Positions 40,505 through 52,500 of a stretch of DNA of 64,000 bases are shown piece by piece. Source of the DNA: Morella rubra (taxonomy: Eukaryota; Streptophyta; Magnoliopsida; Fagales; Myricaceae); assembly GCA_003952965.2 (NCBI GenBank), contig CM025850.1:8482125-8546124 (forward strand), read 5' to 3'. How positions within the stretch are numbered: the first letter of the stretch is position 1; each line of letters opens with the position of its first letter. A model generated the notes under the pieces. It had not been told where the DNA came from and did no database searches. It was given only the letters and a program-made list of their open reading frames with translations. The translations under genes were made by a program, and so were the position numbers.

Positions 40505-43500
40505 AGAGGATAATCTGACATTGGGAATCCATTCAATTTGTTAACGAATAAACTGAGTTTCTTTTCTTTCACGTATTGCAGTAAGAAAAATGTTGTTCAT
40601 GTACTAACGAGGGGTTTTTTCTAGCCGTGACTCCCAACCTTTAATCGCCTTCTGGGCTAGTACTCCTTTTCGTGTAGTTTGTGGGGTTTGCATGATTGAT
40701 CTCCAATGGTTTGGGTTTTGCCATACGCTTATTGTGCTTATACTGGCTGCATATCTACAAGTAATGCACAAGGGATTCTAATATACGGTCCTGGTGTGTT
40801 CGTCTCATTCTTTGATCACTCACACGTATTGTACAGTAATTCCCTGTGCCGAACGATACATTTGATCTTAATAAGGTCTGTTCTAATTTTCTTTTTCAGT
40901 TTCTTTCTTGAAATTTCTATCTTTTACTTTTCGTTTCTCTTTCCCTTTCTCAAAGAAAAGATTGGGCTAGCTAGAAGACCTTCTAAGGACAAATTGCTCA
41001 GCCGCGTCTTGTACTATATATTTGAATAAAAGAAATCAATATTCCCGATCCAACTTCTCCCAAATATGGTTTGCTAGCTAGGAAATGAACTTTGCAGAGT
41101 GAATCTCTCAGGCTGAGACCTTTTTGCATGTACAACTTGAAAAAGCCAAGTCTGATTTAGCTTTCCCAAGCCAAATTTTTTGAAAAGCCTTGTGTAACGC
41201 AGCAACTTTTTGTTTCCTCTCAGCGTTGTAATGCCGCAAGCTGCGACAGAATTTGTCTTACAGGGGCATATTATTGTATCGCTTTAGATATATTTTTAAT
41301 TACAGGCACAATATCTTCTCTGCACCTTTAACAAGACTAAAAACTATTAAGAAACAGGGCGATTTCAATTTTATTCACGCACTCACTATCTAGCTCATGA
41401 TCTGCACTAAAACTATTAGCTAGCCATGCATGATGCTCTCCTTAACATGTAGAGGTCGAGTTCTGAGATATATCTTTCCACAACGTCTCTCAAATTTCCT
41501 CCATCGAACTCTCTAAAGAATGGAGACGATTGTACGTCGGCATAAATATCGAAAGCCAAATGCGCGTGGTGGGTGGAGAATCCACATCGATCAGATGGTA
41601 CCTGCTTCCTGCATTCGTGTGTTCTTAATTAGCCAGTACTAGGTCTTGCAGCTCTTGAAATACTTCCCAATTCCTTTCTGTCTTATTGGCATCATCCTCT
41701 TCTTCTATTCCCCATTTCTAGCAGCACCCAACAACAACTGTTTCTATTAAAGCATATGATAAGTTGGCCGAATCTTATTATTCCTGCACTGGGATATATA
41801 CTACTGCATGCACCCAGTTGATTGCCTTTTTTTTTTTTTGGTTCAATCAATCAGTGATCGCTTGGCCTCCCTCGAATAGATTTAGGGACACAAATATTTC
41901 TAGACAAAATGACATGTCTAGAATAAAGTAGAATGCGTGATTCGGGACACAGAATCTCATGCTTGTGCTTCCATAACAATAATTATCTATTAGCTAGCTA
42001 GGGGTTGCAACAGACAGATTAATTACTCTGTTAATATTGAAGTTGTTGATTTTAGTTGATAAAGAGCCCCAGCTGTCGATAAGGGCATCTAAGAAAGCAA
42101 AAGTTTGCTTAGTTCCCTTACCTTTCATCCGCACATCATGAGTAGATTAGCTTTCTCTAGCTAATATGCTGTCACACTAATTCCTAACTTTCCTCGTGGC
42201 AAATTTCAGCAAAGAAATATTGCAGACAGCGACTTGGTTAATTAATTTTAGTCATCTAAGCACATTGTTCACAAAGATAATTTGTAGCCTGTGAAAAAGT
42301 TAAACGAGGCTTTCAGAAATTTTGGCTATTTTGGCTAGTGAGGGTTGCCTAATTATTTGGTTCCGTTAAAGGAGTTTTTTTTTTTATAGTTATTTTTTGA
42401 TATCTATAGTCACTACTAAGAAATCCAAGGACGGTATAATTAATTATAATTAAGTACTATTGCTACATAATTAGTTGCATGTCTCTGTTAATGTAGTATG
42501 CGACTCGCGCCAGTAGGCCATGAGAGATACTATTTTATAAAAAAAGAAGCTTAAAAAGGCAAAAGTTTGGCTTTCCTTTTAAAAAGTTTAAGCCCCCCCA
42601 CTAGCTAATTCATGCTCTTGGTCCGATATAATGCACTTCTGAGAATAATTATAATAATAATTACTTCCTCAGTACTACTCAAGTTATTGCTTTCTCTTTC
42701 CTTATTCCTTTTATACCTTAAAGGAACTTAGAACTTTAGATCTGTTTTATCTTCATCTTCCCTTTATGTATTAAACTTAACGAACTAGCTAGCTAATTGC
42801 TTAATTACCCTTTTGTTTGTTAAATTACTCAATTGCCTTCAATAATTTCCCCCAATAATTAACTATAAAAATTAATACACCAACATAACTTGGAGAAGTA
42901 TCCAAATCGCCATAAATAAACATCAATAAATTAATATTTCTGAGTAACTATGGATGTGAACACCTTTTGTCCCTTCACATATAAATTGTGCATTTTAATT
43001 ATATAGTCACATTAATCAATTTCCATCCCAAAATACAAGATCATCATCCATCATGCATACAGCATAAATTACTAATTTATACGAGTTTTCTTCTATAATC
43101 TACTTAATTATGATAAATTGTGAAACTAGATCTGGTATATATATATATATGTCCAATCTGACACTCCTAATTTACCTGTCCCCACTTTTGTTTTAACGTG
43201 TAAACATTAAAGGCCTTCCAAACCGTTTTATAGGAGTACCCTGATCAATTAAGGGTAATTAAAGGTACATCAGAAACTTTTATGTAAATCACGAGAACCA
43301 CCAGCTCGATCCTCAGGTCTTGATTAAACACTATGTCAACGCGATTGAACAGTGTATATCCGTGTGATTAATGCACCGATGCGTGACGGCCGGCCGGACG
43401 TCGTAATTCATGAGAACCATGCCTCCAATACTGATGGTCAGGCAGCTATATAAATATATTCTCCGTCGGTCCATGTCTTTGGACGTGCTCAAGACGAATT

Positions 43501-44102
43501 GCACCCATTGACCTCACCGTGGCCTTAACTTTGAGGAATTGTATGGACCATAGCACTCTAATTTTCCAATTGACTTTGGACTAATAGGCATATGGGGGCA
43601 TAGAAACCAATGGTCAGCCAGCAGTCGGGTGTGTTTGTTTATAAAATTTTGAAAAGATTAAAATTTTAAGTATTAAATTTGATGAAAAAAGTGAAAAGAA
43701 AGATATTTTTAATATTTATTATAATAAAAAGTAATAATTTGATAAAAAAAAGATTATATTATAATTTTTTATTATATTAAAATTTTAAAAAGTAAAATTT
43801 TGATATGCAAAAGATGTCTTTGGTTAGACAAGTAGTATTCTCAGTACTGGTGGGCGCAAGAAAATGAACGAGCGTTGATCTTCACGCTGCAGTCCAATAC
43901 AAAATGCTAACCCGCTATATAGTTTGAAATTTGGCACTAATCACGTAACTTAATCTAATAATATTATTTATGAAGTAGTACTAAGTACACATCTAATTTA
44001 CTTAAACTAAACCTGTCTGTACATACACCATTGCCCTTATCAAATTAAAACTAAAAAGCGCAACCAAAAAAAAAAAGGGAAAAAAAATTAGGACAGGGAA
44101 GA
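40505..44102. other. Intergenic region between Ole e 1-like and Dof genes
   Basis: 3.6 kb, the 3' flanks of two convergent genes. A/T-rich, with a (TA)n run near 43136-43150 and a MITE-like A/T block at about 43630-43820 that starts GGTGTGTTTGTTTATAAAATTT. No coding exon supported. Confidence 0.45.
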
Positions 44103-44582
44103 TCAAGTGCATGTTTGACCACCTGAGCCACTCCTCCGCCGTTTAGCTGGGAACACATGCCCGAAACCACCATCAGCCGCCATGAGATGCCACTCCTCCA
44201 CCACCCCATCCAGCTCAAACTGGTGCACCCCAGAAGCATCATATATGCAACCCTCGGAGAACCCGCCCATCCCTCGAGACGGTGGCTTGGCTTTTCGCCT
44301 GCCGGCACCGATCGGCACGTTTCGGAGGGCCCCGCCGGCCGTCCAGTACCTCTGGCATCCCTTACAGAAATGTCTGGGCTGGTTAACGTTGTAATTGTTG
44401 AAGTAACAGAACTTGGTCTCCATGCTCTTGCATCTGGGACATGGTATGATCTTATCTGGTCTCTTCTCCACCGTTTGATCTGAACCTTTTTGTTCTTCCT
44501 TTGCTTGTCTATTCTGCAGCGTAATGGTAGTCCCAAACAGCTTTATTCCGGGCATATCTTGGTCTCCCTGGACGTTAGCCAT
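44103..44582 (-). CDS. Dof-domain transcription factor, COG1/DOF1.5-like
   Basis: Single-exon gene of 159 residues. The Dof C2C2 finger has Cys48, Cys51, Cys73 and Cys76 (C-x2-C-x21-C-x2-C) in [18 protein letters not shown] and [18 protein letters not shown], followed by the basic tail [10 protein letters not shown]. It binds AAAG cores in plant promoters. The short length, the N-terminal GIKLFGTTI and the C-terminal VEEWH and FPAKRRR blocks match COG1/DOF1.5, which in Arabidopsis dampens phytochrome signalling and affects seed coat development. A run of GA repeats in the leader and a TATA box at 44735-44744 lie upstream. The overlapping frame at 44051-44536 on the same strand is a shadow. 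Confidence 0.92.
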   Translation of the reverse strand: MANVQGDQDMPGIKLFGTTITLQNRQAKEEQKGSDQTVEKRPDKIIPCPRCKSMETKFCYFNNYNVNQPRHFCKGCQRYWTAGGALRNVPIGAGRRKAKPPSRGMGGFSEGCIYDASGVHQFELDGVVEEWHLMAADGGFGHVFPAKRRRSGSGGQTCT

Positions 44583-44734
44583 GAAGGTGGGGGATTGGAA
44601 AACCCAGACAGGATTAGAGAGAGAGAGAGATGGATTAGCCTGAAAGAAGAGAAATTTGAGAGAGATGGGCAGGAATAATTTGACAAGTGGGAGAGAAATT
44701 TCGAGTTAGAGGAGAGAGGTTATAGACGTACCTG

Positions 44735-44744
44735 TATATATATA
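44735..44744 (-). promoter_or_regulatory. TATA box of the Dof gene
   Basis: TATATATATA about 155 bases upstream of the ATG on the minus strand. Confidence 0.45.
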
Positions 44745-47700
44745 GGTGAGGGCTAAAAAGTGCTTAAAACCATGGCATAAAATCAAAGTGACAGCCGCCA
44801 AAAAGGCCAGGAAGGTGGAGTAGAAAAGCTAAGGATGAGCTTTTTGTACACATCATTTCTTCACGTCATCATGGTGCTTGTGTTGAAAAGTCTAAGCTAT
44901 GGGTCCCAATCCAGGTAGGTTGCGTGCAACGTGTCAAAGGTGAAAGAGGGTGGATGCGAGAGAACAAAGAGATAAAGCTTGTCCTAATGGACTTCTATAT
45001 TCTAACCTAAAGCAGAAAAGAGATAAAGCTAAATCTGACAGCTGCTTTTCATTTTTGCTTCTAAACAAAAACTCCTATGGTTATTATGCCACGCAAGTTT
45101 GAAAGACGAAATTTTTATTCTTGGATAAAATAGTATCCATTGAGTCAGGAGTATGGTTCTACTCCTTTTGTTTGAAGGTAAATTTTTTATTAAACAGATA
45201 TTTACATGACGTGTGTTTTCAAATTTTTAATCTCCTAAAATTTTACCATTATTATAAAAATTTTCTCTCCTTATTTTTCATCAATTTTTTCAAATTTTTA
45301 ATAATTTTTTTAATAATTTTTTTTTCTTTTTCTCAATTTTTTTATCAACTTAAATATTCAAAATTTTAACTACCCTAAAATTTTAATAAAATTTAATTTT
45401 CAATAAAACTCATTCAAATAATTAAGATTGTTAACATTCAGACTAAGTCAGGAATTAACTATTGTGAGGCGAACTATAGATAAAAATATTTGGAAAGACC
45501 AAAATGAATACAACGTAAATAAATGGTCAAAAATCCATTAAAATGCTAAAAAAAATATGCTCATGATGATGCGTCTCTCAATTGAATTACATCAGTCTAA
45601 ACATAGTATTGTACGTAAAATTTTCATGAATTTTGTCAATTATTTTGAGTGGATTACTGCCCTACATCATATATGTACACGTATACGTTTGCAGTATGAA
45701 CGTTTATCTTTATCTTTATCTGTAAGTTCTTAAAATATAGAGCAACCGTCACTTTCCATCTTCATTAAGGCCAATCGTTTTGTACACTTGGACACACGAA
45801 AAGCGACCGTCTTTAAATGGAAGATTTTTTTTTTCTCACTTGCTCTTAGCTTGTACCAAACTTTTCGACCACAAAAAAGGGGCAGCCCTGATTTTTGTTT
45901 TGAGAAAAGTTGAAATGCTAATTCTATTAGTGATATATATATATATATATAAAAAATTAGGAATTAGAAGGATAAGATTAGGAACCAAACATTAAGAAGT
46001 GGTGAACTTATTTTTGTCCAATCAGAATCCACCAGTGAGTTAGTTTGCCTCCTTGCAGGTGATGCATCACTTACATATTTTGTTGGTTACTTTATAGATA
46101 AGATAATCAAGTGGGTCACTAGTCAGATTTATAATGTGCGAAATTCGCAGGCAAAAGTGATCCTTAAAGTTGGATGCTTTGATGGTATATAATTGCCTTT
46201 TCTTTTTTGCTTCAAAGCCATCTTTCTAGGTTTCAATGGAGTCGATGAGTTAAAACTTTTTTTCCCCCTTTTTATTGCGCTTAATGTTTTAGGGTTGTGG
46301 ACCTTAATCTTGTCTGGGTAGCTTTCAGTTCGCAAGTGTTAAAGAAAAAGTAGGTTGCTGAGGGGCTTTTTTTGTTTTTTAATAAAGGAATCTTTACCTA
46401 ATCTATGCGAAAGTACCTCATTTCCTACCCCTTTCCGAATTTTATAATGCAGACAAAGAGGCATTTTCGCTCCTTTCGCTTGGCAAGATATGCACTTTTT
46501 CTTTAGGATGCTTTGGAAGTCTCTTTCTAATATAATATTCTAATAATACTTCACAGGACATAATCATGGCTGCCTCCATTTTGATAAATAGGGCAACCCA
46601 GAGGAAACTGCCTGCTTTTCTTTCTATTTTTTTGCACCTTGGAAACTGCCTTCCTGGTGTCCTCTGTTTTTCGGTTTCCTTTTTCTCTTTTGCCAGAGTC
46701 GGTCTTCCACTCTTCCTGGTTCATGGAAGCTGCAAATTGCTACCAGTCACATGCAGTTGTTTGCAATTTAACAAGACAAGGGATCGAATCCCATCCTTGT
46801 TTAATGTTGACTTGCCGGTTTAGAAGGGTCAACAAATGTTTTCCAGTCCATTATTTTCCCTCACACCAAACAGAGAAACTAATAAAATAAGTTGCGTGAT
46901 GAGGACAGAAAAGAAAAAGGAAGTCTTTATGGTCCTTGTAGTTATCCAATCCTCTTCAAAAAGAGAAGTGCTCTGATCTATATTTGATATAAAGAAAAAT
47001 TTGGGTGAGTTGGAAAGAAAGAAAATTCAGAAGCATGTTGCTTGCTGTTGTCGTTCTTCAAACTGCAAGTTGCTTTAATCGAGTTAGGCACGAAAGTCTT
47101 ATTTTCCTTTTATAATTTGATTACACCTGATATATATATATACTACTTTATCTCGTCTACTCTACTTTTTGGAATTCATATAACAACCAATTAATTAAAG
47201 AATATTTTTTAATAAAGAGTAAAGTCACCGTTAAGTCACTATGAATAGTCTCAACTGACAAGTGGATATGTATTTTTTATGGGAATTCAATCAAATAATA
47301 GAAGTTAAAAAAAAAAAATTTTATCATTCAGTCAATATCTTTGAGAATAAAATTAATAGGCTCGTTAAGACTTTTCTAGAATTATATAAATAACTGCGGG
47401 ATGTAGGAGTACTGTAATTTTGTTAAATGACGGTTCATGTGTCCAACATTCTCCACATCATTAATTCAGTCATGAATCGGCCACGTTAATCAAAACGTTA
47501 CCGGTTTATGAATGGAAGTGGTCCTGATGTAGGGCATTTGTATCTCAAGAAGAAAAAGCGGTGGCCCTAGACGGTCCCTTCTCTTCGGCGCTTACTAACC
47601 AAAGAAAGCAAGAAAATGTTCAGAGAAGAGACGGCCGGGGGGGTAAATTCCACTAGCTGGTCCCATTCCAACGTGAACACCTAACCAGCTCTGCGAGAAA

Positions 47701-48810
47701 TCTGTTGATAAAAACGCCCATGCCAAACAACTATCTGGATACATTAGATTCTTTCGTACAACCTTGCAAGTAACTTAAAAAAAGTTTTTGATCAAGTGGA
47801 ATGTTTCAATAGAAAGGTTTCCGGGTTCACGCGTCACTTTCCATGAAAAAGTTTCCCATGAAAAAGTACACCACATTCGAAAGGAACAGAGAAAAAGCAA
47901 AAAAGTATAGCCGCGTCCATGCAATGTAAAGAGACTGGAAAATTTTGAAAAAAAAAATAAAAAAGGGGAAATTATACTTTATTCTTTTCTTTAGTTTTGT
48001 ACTTTTGGAGTAAGAAAGTCCGGCGAAATGACAAAATAGTGGCCCAACTACGCATACTTTATTTACCCCATTCGTCTTGAAAGTTGAACGTTGAACGCTC
48101 CTTTAAAATTGACTACCAGATTTGTCATATCAAATCCCCCTACTCTTTGCAGTCGAGGATTCTATCACATCCCCTAAAACAGTCCATCACGCAACTTTGT
48201 CTCCCACTAAAATTTGGTTTCTATCTTTGATTCCAAAACAGAAAGTACACAAACAAGAGCTGTAACGTGAAGAGAAAAAAAAGGAACGGGTGGAATATAT
48301 CCGTCCCAAAAAACAACAAAAAGGGATATTTGGGGAATACCGAATATGTAAGTTGATGAAATATTGAGTAAAATTTCCTCGCTGTTTTTTTTTTTTTCAG
48401 TAAAATATGTTCAGACCTTTAGAGGTATGGCAGGATCTGGCAAAACCCAGCTTTACTTCTGCTCCATTTGTCTTCGGTGTTTGGGAACCTTTCTAACATC
48501 AAGCATCTAGAAGAGAATAATTATAAATATGGTCAAGTGGCTGATCTGTTGGCTGAAACCACCTACTTAGATCCAGAATGCAACTGGAGAAGGTGTTTTT
48601 TAAATTTATGGATGGGTATTCTACCTATTAATGTTTTAGCCCGATTGTTGTTCTGTACACATGTTGTAAATATAAATATAAATACTATTCATTTGAAGAA
48701 TTCTTTTTTGTTTTTTTCTTGTAAAGAAAAATAAAATTTTTGCTCGTTCCTTGACGAAAGGACTTGGTATTCGTGGTTCCAGCAATTTCATTCCCCTATT
48801 CCGGTTAGGC

Positions 48811-48887
48811 ACAACAGTCGTGCCTTTTGCCCATAAACTATCAAGAGCAGCCGATAGACTTTATGGGCAAAAGGCACGACTGTTGTT
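48811..48887. repeat. Perfect inverted repeat (hairpin), arms about 27 bp
   Basis: The left arm ACAACAGTCGTGCC...CATAAA (48811-48837) is matched exactly by the reverse complement ending near 48886. The stem extends through CTATC/GATAG around a loop of about 10 bases. Such GTCGTGCCTTTTGCC foldbacks resemble the ends of small plant foldback elements; an RNA hairpin function cannot be excluded. Confidence 0.8.
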
Positions 48888-49549
48888 GCTGGCCATAGCC
48901 TGAAAGATTCTTGCAAGTTTCTTATTTTTGTTCTAGATTTCGCAAGCATTGTGTTAGTTTATATTCCATGATACACTGCCCTTTCAGGTCAAAAAATTTA
49001 AGCCTTAGGTCATAAAAATATGCTCCTTAGCGAGACCATATTGGCAAAATGTTACGTATGAAAATCCCAAAAAAAAGAGAAAAATTCTACAACAAATTGA
49101 GGACCAGGATCCTTAAAAGCTCTTAAGATACTTCCTCTGCTATATTTTTTTAAAGAAGAACATCCGAAACTTTCCTGCGGTTGATTTCTTGGACCTACTA
49201 CGGACAGGTTTGGTTTATATGAGCAGGAGTCCAGGTGTAATTCACAGCAAAAAAGCATCCAGAAAAAAATGACCAGATTGCACAAAACCATCATATTTTC
49301 AGGCCATTGCATATCAATTATTGCCCCAAAATATGAAGATTACCTTTTGCTCAGCCTAAGGAGTTCACCTAATCGGCATAGATTTAACAAGGAATCAAAT
49401 GAAATAATCATAACAAGATACAAGGAACCCCTACAATTAATTACAGCAACGATTATTCACATATGTATAACGCAGCCTCACCAACCTTGTGAACTCGAAG
49501 CTAAAAGAGAATCGTTTATCATGGATACAACCACGTCCTGAGAGGAAAA

Positions 49550-52500
49550 TCAAGCATCACTCCAAGTATCATCATCATCCCCATCATCACTCCCAACAGC
49601 CTGACAAGTTATTTTAACAATGAGTCACACAGTGTTAAACACGGCAGGATAATGAGAACAAAGAAAGAGAAAAGGGAGTTCATTGTTATGGACCTGGCGA
49701 ATGGCATTTGCTTTCTCCAAAATTGCAGTAACTTTGACATTTGTAGCAGGTCCTGGCGTATTAGTTGGCTTTGTTGTCTTTGTCTGTCTCAGGTTAAAGG
49801 ACTGGGATAATATAGCAGGAGCATTAGTGAGATGGAGCATACTCGAGTTTATCATAGAAAATATATCTTGCCAGGTCACATAAGGATTTATATTTAATTT
49901 TAGAGAAAGGATGCATAACTGGGACTGTTGATCAAGATGCAAGCAAACTACAACATAATTAATTAGTCTAATACGATACCTACAATCACTGCCAGGCATA
50001 GACACGCTCAAATCCACGTTAACACACGTAATGGACCTCAGGTTTTTTTTTTTTTCCTGTGCCTCTGGACCTCACAGTTACTCCTACAGTATTTTGGTAT
50101 GATCAGGACCTCTAAGAGAGGTATGGTTTTTCTAAATGATTCTCTATTTGAATCTCATCAATTCATTGTACAGACAAATAACAGCAACACTCCCACTGCT
50201 AGAAGAAGAATATATGCGAGAGAAAGAGAGAGAGAGTAAAATTCAGCTAACATGGCTCTCTTGGTCAACAGGAGGAAAGTCTAGAAATCAACACTAATGA
50301 ATCAGTACACAGTGATACCAGGTAGGATGATGATTATAATGACAATTCAAAGCTAAATGTACTCCAGCTAGTAAACTGGCAATTGACAAAAACGAGAGAG
50401 AAAATCTGTAAATGCATTTTATAATGCCAAATAACCCGAGTTAAACATGTATTTCCCTGCTCGTGTCTCAAAAACTGGATATTTCTTAAAAAGATAGCAC
50501 TACCAGGTTAGCATGCGCCCCCCCCCCCCCCCCCCCCCAAACAAGCTCCAGAATGCTATATTTATCCAGTAGTTCAATTTCAGATTTCATATTGCACATG
50601 TCAATACAAACAAGCCCTGCGTATAGACATTTCATATTCACCAGGAATTTTCAAAGCAGCCAAATCACAAAAGAAAATGGCTACTCACTTTTGATCTGAT
50701 TTGTTGCAGAAAATCTTCCCTTTCATCCATCTCCTTGCCATTCACATCTTGATTAGCTTCTTTCTGCCCATTTAACTTCTGTTGGTCCTGCTGCTACACA
50801 AATAAAATTTTACAATTTTCAAGAAGCAGTTCATTCTTTCAGTATGTTCTATTAAAAACATAAATAACCTATTGAAAAGGTAAAAACCAATCCGAATACC
50901 ATGGTACCTTGGTATTGCGTTCTATGGTGGCAGCCTCCTTAGAAGTTTGTTGTTGCTCTGCAGGGGCTGGTTTAGGTAGCTGAAGCACGGAAGATACCAA
51001 TGGTTTCTGATTGAATGCAGGTCTAACAGCTTCCAATACATCATCTGGTTTGTCTTCTATCACATCCAAATGGGGTTTTGATACACACCATTGTACTGGA
51101 GGGAGAGGGGGTGGTTGCGGGGTAGTCTGTCCAGAACATTCCAATTTGAGGAGATTAGAATCTTCATTTGTTTCTTGCTGGACTACAGGCTTCACAGTAT
51201 CATAATTGGGAAGATCTAGGAGAGGACCAGACAGAGAAGGTTCCATGCAATTCCTGGTACCCGCACTTATAATTCCACCATCCAGGTGGATGCAGTTACT
51301 GGTCATTGCCCCAAGCTCCAGAGAGCTTGATATAGATTCCACTGATAATTTCCCGCATAAGGCATCATATAGTTCAAGATCCTTGCTTTTAGGAGTTTCA
51401 ACAGATTCCCATTGCTCAGAATTTGACTCTGAGTGAGGGCTATAGCAATCATCTGACATATAAGGAGATGATCTACAAAATGTGTCATTATCAGATTCAA
51501 AACCAAAGTCCTTCAGAGGAATATCAGGTTCAGGGACCAACTGAAATGATGGAAACATGTCTTTTATGCCTTCAAAGCATTGATTCCCATCAGGAAACTT
51601 CAGTTTCAGCTTGGTAGTCTCCAAGCCATTTAGAGGATGGAAAGATATTTTCATATGTTCTAGCGGTGGAGAAGAAGTAAGTGAATGTACAGGAGACCCA
51701 CGTCCAAGCTGCTCTTCAAAAGTTGTCTCAGCAATTGTTTGATTCTCAACACTATGCTGCCCCCTAAATTGCCCTAGCGCACCAGCATCCACGGAACTAG
51801 TAGGTTCAGAATTGTCATCACGGACATGTGAAACTTTTTTGTACAAACCATTTGCCAGTAACCTTCGGCTGAGTCCAAACACCAGAGATGAATATTCATC
51901 ATTCTCCTGTTTAGCTTCAGCAGATATGGATTTGATATCTGGTGTGACTGAACCTGCAGTTTTCGGTGCCACTACACTCAGGTTTTCACATTTTGAATCA
52001 GAACCAGCTGATGAAAATTGCTGAATTGTGTTCCTAGATGAGATCCTATCTTCTTGATCACCTTGGAACGATGTGGAGCATACAAAGCTTGGGTCCTTTA
52101 CAACGTCTCCAATTTTCTTGGTGCACATATCTTGTTTCCCTTCATGCTCATCACCTTTTAGCAGAAAGCTGTGCGATGAAGGGCGAACTGTCTCATCTTT
52201 ACTTCTGTTAACTGAATCGTGATCCACAGCACTTGACATAGTGTAATCAGGAGGTTTTGATGGCTCAAGTCCTAAAAGGCCACCATTAGTCCAGAATGTA
52301 ACTGAATGAACACCAGAAAAATCAGCAGGAGTTTCTTGAGACTCACAACAACTGCTGATGATCATATCTGATGATAGATCTCTGAAATCAGAAATTCTGG
52401 AAACAGGAGACAATGAAACACTAACAGATCCCAAATTAGAACCATCGTGAATAGCAGCACGTCCTCCAAAATTATCGTCTGCTGAATACTCTAAATTGGG

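Larger units (their letters stand above)
44583..49549. other. Intergenic region between Dof promoter and SCAR 3' end
   Basis: 5 kb without a supported gene. Bases 45180-45420 are T-rich low complexity, and a (TA)n run lies at 45932-45950. A perfect foldback is at 48811-48887. A short frame with a P-loop-like GMAGSGKT at 48424 is discussed under rejected items. Confidence 0.45.

Noticed and set aside
44051-44536. 161-codon minus-strand frame overlapping the Dof gene
   Set aside because: It is the Dof coding sequence read in another frame; the Dof frame has the zinc finger.
46780-46805. GGGATCGAATCCC, resembling a tRNA T-arm or B box
   Set aside because: No A box, acceptor stem or anticodon arm at the right distance, so neither a tRNA nor a clear SINE.
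48424-48510. Short frame with P-loop-like GMAGSGKTQL, reminiscent of RAD51-family ATPases
   Set aside because: Only about 28 codons before a stop, no Walker B or further family motifs nearby, and no convincing splice partners. It may be a decayed fragment or chance.
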